Source of the DNA: Profundicola sp048268105
GTDB lineage: Bacteria; Bacteroidota; Bacteroidia; Flavobacteriales; Weeksellaceae
Direction: 5' to 3'
Length of the DNA stretch: 64,000 nt
Assembly: GCA_048268105.1 (NCBI GenBank)
Contig: JBLWWH010000010.1
Span: 1 to 64,000, forward strand
Within the stretch, counting starts at the first letter, position 1, and every line of letters begins with the position of its first letter. The notes under the pieces were generated by a model. The model was not told the DNA's origin, searched no databases, and saw only the letters and a program-made list of their open reading frames with translations. A program made the translations under genes and the position numbers. This document shows, one piece after another, positions 59,105 to 64,000 of the stretch.

Positions 59105-62100
59105 ATGATAGAATTTTTAGAAAATATAGGCGGTTACTTTTCTCAGCATTTCTTTGATGAAGATTTTCCAAAGAAAGTGTTTGATAAATCGGGCTATGGT
59201 GCAGACCACATTAAAGAGTTTACCAGTAAAATGGGACCTTTAAGTGAGAAGTATTATAAGTTTAAAAACGATTTCTTAAACCTACGTAGAACTAAGGATA
59301 AAGTAAAAAGAACGCACGATTTCCACACAGAACTGTTACAAGCATTGGGTTACATTAATGGCGTAAGGGCTTATGATGAACCTGTGGTAATGGACGATAA
59401 AAAAATCATCCCAGTACGTTACAGATTCAACAAGAATAACAAGCCTTATCTATACATAATGGAGATGCAACCTATGATTCAAGTAGGTGATGTAGACGCA
59501 GACGGATTGTATGAGCAAAGCTATATGAAGGAAGACTGGGAGAAAGTACTTCCAGACTCTTGGGATGGTTATGACATACGACCAGAGGTTATAAAAGAAG
59601 CACTTTCAGAATTGTTCTTACTTCCAGAAGAAGAACGTCCGGTTTATTTAATAATGCTTGCTGGTCCTAAAATATTTTTGATTCAGTATGAAAAGTGGAA
59701 GTTTGATAGCTATTTACTTTTTGACTTAGAAGAACTTTTTACCGTAACTAAAACTGCTTCAAACAGAAATTTACTAGCCTTATTCTATGCGCTATTAGCC
59801 AAAAAGCAATTCATTTCAGAAACTGAAAGTGTTTTGGTTGGTCTAGAAGAAGATGCACATAAAGCCAGTTATGGCGTTACCGTGACTTTAAAAAGTGCCG
59901 TTATCTATGCGGTAGAAGAACTGGCAAATGAAGCCATTTACTACAAAACATCACAAGCAAAAACACTAGAAGCAAAGAAGGAAATCGTTACGCTACTAGA
60001 CAATGAAAATTTTGCAAGAGAACTCAAAGATGAATGCCTAGAAATGGTATATCGTCTCCTATTCTTATTCTATGCAGAATCAAGAGCAGATTTAGAGATA
60101 CTACCTATAAAAGATACCACTTATCAAAAAGGATACAGTTTAGAAATGTTACGCGATCTTGAGATGGTACCATTAACGACAGACTCGTCTCGCAATGGGT
60201 ATTTCTTTTCAGAAAGTTTATGGAAACTCTTTGATTTTCTGCATACAGGATCAGACTTAAAAGATGGTTTCCAGATGCGACCATTAGATTCTCCATTGTT
60301 TGATAATTCATCCTTAAAGCAGTTAAAGGACATCCAGTTTCGTAATAAGATATTACAAGAAATTGTGGTGCGCTTATCACTTTCAGAACGCACAAAAAAT
60401 AAAGGACGTGGTAGAATATCCTACTCTAATCTAGGTATTAACCAGTTAGGTAGTGTGTATGAAAGCTTACTGTCTTACTCTGGTTTCTTTGCAAGAGAAG
60501 ATCTTATTGAAGTTAAAAATGCAAAAGATAAAAACGGCTCTGACGGTACATTTTTAGTACCTAAAACCAGGCGAGACCAATTTAAGGAAACCGAAATACT
60601 AAAAGAAATTGAGCATCCAGAACAAGATGTAGTAATTCCTAAAGGTCAGTTTGTATATCGTTTAAATGGTCGTGATCGTAAGAACTCAGCATCCTACTAC
60701 ACACCAGAAGTACTCACACAAACTACCGTAAAATATACACTTAAGGGCATAATAGAACGCCTAAAATCTACACAAGCTATTGTAAATGGCACGCTTACAG
60801 GTGAGGCTTGTGCAGATGAGATTTTGGAGCTTAAAATTCTGGAACCAGCAATGGGAGCAGCAGCGTTCCATAACGAGGTAATTAACCAACTGGCAGTAGC
60901 CTATTTAGAGTTAAAAGAAAATGAAGAACAAGCAGCTGGCCGCAAGCGCATCACACCTGGAGTTTATAAAGATGAATTACAAAAGGTAAAAGCATACATA
61001 GCAGCGAATAATGTCTACGGTGTAGATTTAAATCCAACTGCTGTAGAGCTAGGTAAACTCTCATTATGGCTTAACTGTATGCACCAGCATATGGAAACAC
61101 CATTTTTTGCACACCGCCTTGGTGCTGGTAATGCAGTAGTTGGCGCTTGGTTAAAGGTTTATAACAGTAAAGATTGTTTAGAAGAATTTCCTGTATTAGC
61201 AAATGGTAAAATAGCAAAGAAGCCTATAGCTAAACAATGGTGGGATAAAGCTCCTAAACGCGTAACGTGGAATAAAAAGGGTACGCTTTCGCGAAAGCAA
61301 AACCAAATCTATCATTTTCTATTACCAGATGATAATATGGTGCCGAGTTATGGCATTAAATTATTGAAAAATGAATTAACCGAAGTTGAAATAACTGCTT
61401 TTAAAGACTGGCGTAATGCCTTTAAAAAACCATTAACCAGAGTTGAGTTAAACCGACTAGAAAAAATAAGTAATGTTATAGATTACTTGCTGGAAGAACA
61501 TTATAAACAGCAAATGGGTATGGTTAAAGATACCGCATCTGTTTATCAAGTATATGGGCAGCCTAATCCTCAAACAACCACTAAAGGCTACGACGAAAAA
61601 GAGCGCTTAACAGATTCTCGTAAAGACCGTAGCGCACCTTACTTTAAGTTAAAAATGATTTTAGACTACTGGTGTAGTTTATGGTTTTGGGATGTGCGCG
61701 ATATTAGATTATTGCCCAACCGTACAGAATGGTATAATGAAGTAGAATCTATATTACAAATAGACAGTAACGAGCTACTTGCAGATGGGGCTTCGCAAGA
61801 CATCAAAGACCAAATACGTAAAAAAGCAAAAGCAGGAACCTTATTTGACAACAGCGACCGTATTGAAAATATTGAGCAGTTAGCCCAACAGCATCACTTT
61901 TTTCATAACGAGATTGAGTTTATAGAAGTCTTTTATGAGCGTGGTGGTTTTGATGTGATCGTAGGTAATCCACCTTGGTTGAAACTACAGTTTGAAGAAA
62001 AAGGAATAATGGGTGAATCCTTCCCTGAGTTAGAAATAAGAAAAACTTCTGCACCTAAAGTTAGAAAGTTACAAGAAGAATTTTTAAAAATTGAAGCCCA

Positions 62101-63895
62101 AAGGGAAGCTTATTTTGAAGAATATATTGCTACTGAGTCTGCTGCAACCTTTATGAATGGACATCAAAATTATCCATTACTAAAAGGTCAACAAACGAAT
62201 TTATACAAATGTGTTTTAGAAAATGGATTTTCATTAACTGCAAAAAGTGGTTTTATGGGATTATTGCATCCTGAAGGCGTTTATGAAGACCCAAACGGTC
62301 AACCTTTGCGCAAAGAAATGTACGAACGGTTGAAGTTTCATTTTCAATTTCAAAATGCATTCAATCTTTTTGCGGAAGTCGCACATAGAGAAAAATACGG
62401 AGCTAATATTTACTCTGGTAAATCTTCAGAAGTAGATTTCTATTCATTAAATAACTTATTTCATCCAAGTACGATTACTGCTAGTTTTAACCATAGTGGT
62501 GCTGGTGCACCAGATGGAATAAAAATAAAGGATGAAAAAGAAAATAAATTTGTTTGGAACATAACACCTCACAAATCAAGAGTTGTAAACTTTAGAGAGA
62601 GTGAACTTCGCATACTTGCGACAACGTTTGAAAACAGTAATAATTGGCAAGGAGCCAAATTAGTATCTATACACGCTAAGGAAATAACAACTATTCTTGA
62701 AAAATTAGGACATCTAAATAGTTCTATTAGTGATAAAAAACCTAGAGTTTCAGTTTGTTGGGATGAAACAAATGACACCAATGCTGGACACATAAAAAGA
62801 AATACAAAAATACCTGAAATACAGAAATATGAAATGATTTATAGTGGTCCTCATTTTTTTGTAGCCAATCCTCTTTATAAAACACCTAGGGAAGTATGTG
62901 TAGAGAAAGCACATTATGATATTTTAGACCATACTGAAACTAAAATTGATACTGTCGCTAGAACAAATTATATTCCATTAAACGTAAACGAGGATTATCA
63001 TTATTCAATTATTGGTTTTAAAAACGGAACTTATGAAGACGGAAGACCAAAATATGATAGTTGGTTTGACTATTATAAAATAGGTTTTAGAAAAATGTTA
63101 AGTCAGGCTGGAGAACGAACGCTAACAGGAGCTATTTTTCCGCCTAAAACTGCTCATATTCACGGAGTAATTTCAACTACTTTTAAAAGTGAAATTGCAA
63201 TGATTGAAGCAATGGGTATTACATCTTCAATAGTTTTAGACTTCTTCATTAAAACTGTAGGAGCGTCAAATCTTTCAGACAGTAGAATCAAAGCTTTCCC
63301 ATTAGGAATTTCAAATCAATTTAAAGCATCGCTTTTTGTTAGAACGCTATTGTTAAATTCTGTAAACATTTATTACAAAAACTTATGGGAACGAAATTGG
63401 AATGATGATTTTAAAGAAGATACTTGGAGTAAAAAAGACACTCGATTAAAACCGTTTAGTGCCTTAACTGAAGAATGGAAATGGGAAACACCATTACGCA
63501 ACTGGTTTGAGCGTAGACAAGCACTTGTGGAGATAGATGTGATTACTGCTATGGCATTAGGTTTATCCCTAGAAGAACTTATTTTAATGTATAATGTACA
63601 ATTCCCTGTATTGCAACAAAATGAAGATGACACTTGGTATGATACTAAAGGTAATATTGTGTTTACGGTTTCTAAAGGATTAGTAGGTGTTGGTTTAGAT
63701 AGAGGTGATTGGAATGCGATTAAGGATATGAAAGCTGGCGAAACCTACGAGCACACCATTACAAAAAGTGAATTGTATCAAGGCAAAACAGTAACCTACC
63801 ACGCACCATTTACAAAGTGCGACCGTGTAGAGGATTATAAAACAGCTTGGGCACATTTTGAGTCCATTTTTAAAACAGAAGAAGCAGTAGTATGA
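59105..63895 (+). CDS. Eco57I-like adenine methyltransferase (DISARM DrmMI-like)
   Basis: A 1596-residue protein. YYTPEVLTQTTVKYTL near 530 and LEPAMGAAAFHNEV near 578 (SAM motif I), GVDLNPTAVELGKLSLWL near 638 (motif II) and NPPWLKL near 954 (motif IV, N6-adenine type) give an Eco57I-style gamma-class arrangement with a long insertion between motif II and IV. The target-recognition domain is C-terminal. The first 500 residues hold no clear nuclease motif. It probably marks host DNA as self. A perfect palindrome lies at 61285-61298 (read LSRK). The stop overlaps the next ATG (ATGA). Confidence 0.85.
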   Translation: MIEFLENIGGYFSQHFFDEDFPKKVFDKSGYGADHIKEFTSKMGPLSEKYYKFKNDFLNLRRTKDKVKRTHDFHTELLQALGYINGVRAYDEPVVMDDKKIIPVRYRFNKNNKPYLYIMEMQPMIQVGDVDADGLYEQSYMKEDWEKVLPDSWDGYDIRPEVIKEALSELFLLPEEERPVYLIMLAGPKIFLIQYEKWKFDSYLLFDLEELFTVTKTASNRNLLALFYALLAKKQFISETESVLVGLEEDAHKASYGVTVTLKSAVIYAVEELANEAIYYKTSQAKTLEAKKEIVTLLDNENFARELKDECLEMVYRLLFLFYAESRADLEILPIKDTTYQKGYSLEMLRDLEMVPLTTDSSRNGYFFSESLWKLFDFLHTGSDLKDGFQMRPLDSPLFDNSSLKQLKDIQFRNKILQEIVVRLSLSERTKNKGRGRISYSNLGINQLGSVYESLLSYSGFFAREDLIEVKNAKDKNGSDGTFLVPKTRRDQFKETEILKEIEHPEQDVVIPKGQFVYRLNGRDRKNSASYYTPEVLTQTTVKYTLKGIIERLKSTQAIVNGTLTGEACADEILELKILEPAMGAAAFHNEVINQLAVAYLELKENEEQAAGRKRITPGVYKDELQKVKAYIAANNVYGVDLNPTAVELGKLSLWLNCMHQHMETPFFAHRLGAGNAVVGAWLKVYNSKDCLEEFPVLANGKIAKKPIAKQWWDKAPKRVTWNKKGTLSRKQNQIYHFLLPDDNMVPSYGIKLLKNELTEVEITAFKDWRNAFKKPLTRVELNRLEKISNVIDYLLEEHYKQQMGMVKDTASVYQVYGQPNPQTTTKGYDEKERLTDSRKDRSAPYFKLKMILDYWCSLWFWDVRDIRLLPNRTEWYNEVESILQIDSNELLADGASQDIKDQIRKKAKAGTLFDNSDRIENIEQLAQQHHFFHNEIEFIEVFYERGGFDVIVGNPPWLKLQFEEKGIMGESFPELEIRKTSAPKVRKLQEEFLKIEAQREAYFEEYIATESAATFMNGHQNYPLLKGQQTNLYKCVLENGFSLTAKSGFMGLLHPEGVYEDPNGQPLRKEMYERLKFHFQFQNAFNLFAEVAHREKYGANIYSGKSSEVDFYSLNNLFHPSTITASFNHSGAGAPDGIKIKDEKENKFVWNITPHKSRVVNFRESELRILATTFENSNNWQGAKLVSIHAKEITTILEKLGHLNSSISDKKPRVSVCWDETNDTNAGHIKRNTKIPEIQKYEMIYSGPHFFVANPLYKTPREVCVEKAHYDILDHTETKIDTVARTNYIPLNVNEDYHYSIIGFKNGTYEDGRPKYDSWFDYYKIGFRKMLSQAGERTLTGAIFPPKTAHIHGVISTTFKSEIAMIEAMGITSSIVLDFFIKTVGASNLSDSRIKAFPLGISNQFKASLFVRTLLLNSVNIYYKNLWERNWNDDFKEDTWSKKDTRLKPFSALTEEWKWETPLRNWFERRQALVEIDVITAMALGLSLEELILMYNVQFPVLQQNEDDTWYDTKGNIVFTVSKGLVGVGLDRGDWNAIKDMKAGETYEHTITKSELYQGKTVTYHAPFTKCDRVEDYKTAWAHFESIFKTEEAVV
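61285..61298. repeat. GCTTTCGCGAAAGC palindrome (methyltransferase gene)
   Basis: Perfect copy in the insertion between SAM motifs, read as LSRK on the plus strand. Confidence 0.85.
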
Positions 63896-64000
63896 TAACA
63901 GTAGATGACATAAAGAGTATTGCAGCTTCTGGAGAAGGTTACAATGCGGAGTTTAAAGTACGATTGCCGAACAAAGTTAAAGACGTTACAGAAGAGATAT
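63892..64000 (+). CDS. AlbA_2 (Schlafen-type) domain protein, partial
   Basis: Only the first 36 codons are in the window. They read DDIKSIAASGEGYNAEFKV, the opening of AlbA_2 domains (a small DNA/RNA-binding fold also in Schlafen and some ATP-binding transcription factors). The ATG overlaps the methyltransferase stop, so it is the next gene of the same operon. The rest lies beyond the right edge. Confidence 0.6.
   Translation, partial: MITVDDIKSIAASGEGYNAEFKVRLPNKVKDVTEEI

Noticed and set aside
4363..61298. GCTTTCGCGAAAGC as insertion sequence ends or CRISPR repeats
   Set aside because: Copies are single, in frame, kilobases apart and not associated with transposases or regular spacers.

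Overview
The window is AT-rich chromosomal DNA that looks like a member of the Flavobacteriia (Bacteroidota). It has tight TAATG/ATGA gene junctions, few recognisable Shine-Dalgarno sites, lipoproteins with Bacteroidota-style signals, and two dispersed repeats I associate with marine Flavobacteriaceae: GCTTTCGCGAAAGC, and a 24-nt element beginning TGAGCGCAGTCGAA. A Nonlabens/Dokdonia-like host is a guess. There is no rRNA, no CRISPR array, no transposase, no integrase and no complete canonical tRNA.

Almost everything in the window is accessory, and most of it looks like a defence island. (1) 1-890: a single unknown gene bounded by an attC-like folded repeat. (2) 890-1590: non-coding, with two strong hairpins and a 32-bp imperfect direct repeat. 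(3) 1591-3833 (-): a KAP-type P-loop NTPase with a small repeat protein. (4) 3974-14636 (+): a WYL regulator, a PD-(D/E)XK protein, an unknown protein, a DUF2779 nuclease and a complete type I Wadjet set jetA-jetB-jetC-jetD, all tightly spaced. (5) 14743-21970 (+): a sigma-54-type promoter, then a DUF4258-like protein, an SF1 helicase, a winged-helix-like protein, a two-HKD phospholipase D-like protein and an RtcR-like sigma-54 activator with a CARF-like N-terminus. The activator probably controls its own operon.

(6) 21954-37479 (-): about 25 small, mostly single-pass membrane proteins with an FtsK/HerA-like ATPase, a beta-rich candidate capsid protein, a YVTN propeller, a zincin, an M15 peptidase, a TIGR02594-type cysteine hydrolase, a zinc-ligand-less amidase, and holin- and spanin-like proteins. 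There is no terminase, portal, tail or integrase. This fits a tailless membrane-containing virus, or a domesticated remnant of one, much better than a tailed prophage.

(7) 37604-44244 (-): a second island segment with an HxK...GSxN phospholipase-D-fold protein and four proteins I do not recognise. (8) 44295-55602 (-): a nine-gene operon I regard as the most interesting unit. It encodes a vWA-like lipoprotein, a three-pass membrane protein, a tubulin/FtsZ-like protein, a giant actin/Hsp70-like protein, a coiled-coil membrane protein, a MotA/ZorA-like stator, a MotB/ZorB/OmpA-like partner, a transglutaminase-like lipoprotein and a DNase I-fold lipoprotein. It looks like an envelope-spanning, ion-driven machine with cytoskeletal ATPase/GTPase parts and exported effectors. 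(9) 55964-64000 (+): an XRE regulator, an SNF2 helicase, a large Eco57I-like adenine methyltransferase and the start of an AlbA_2-domain gene. This resembles the first genes of a class 1 DISARM-type locus cut by the window edge.

All functions are inferred from motifs read by eye; no database search was run.
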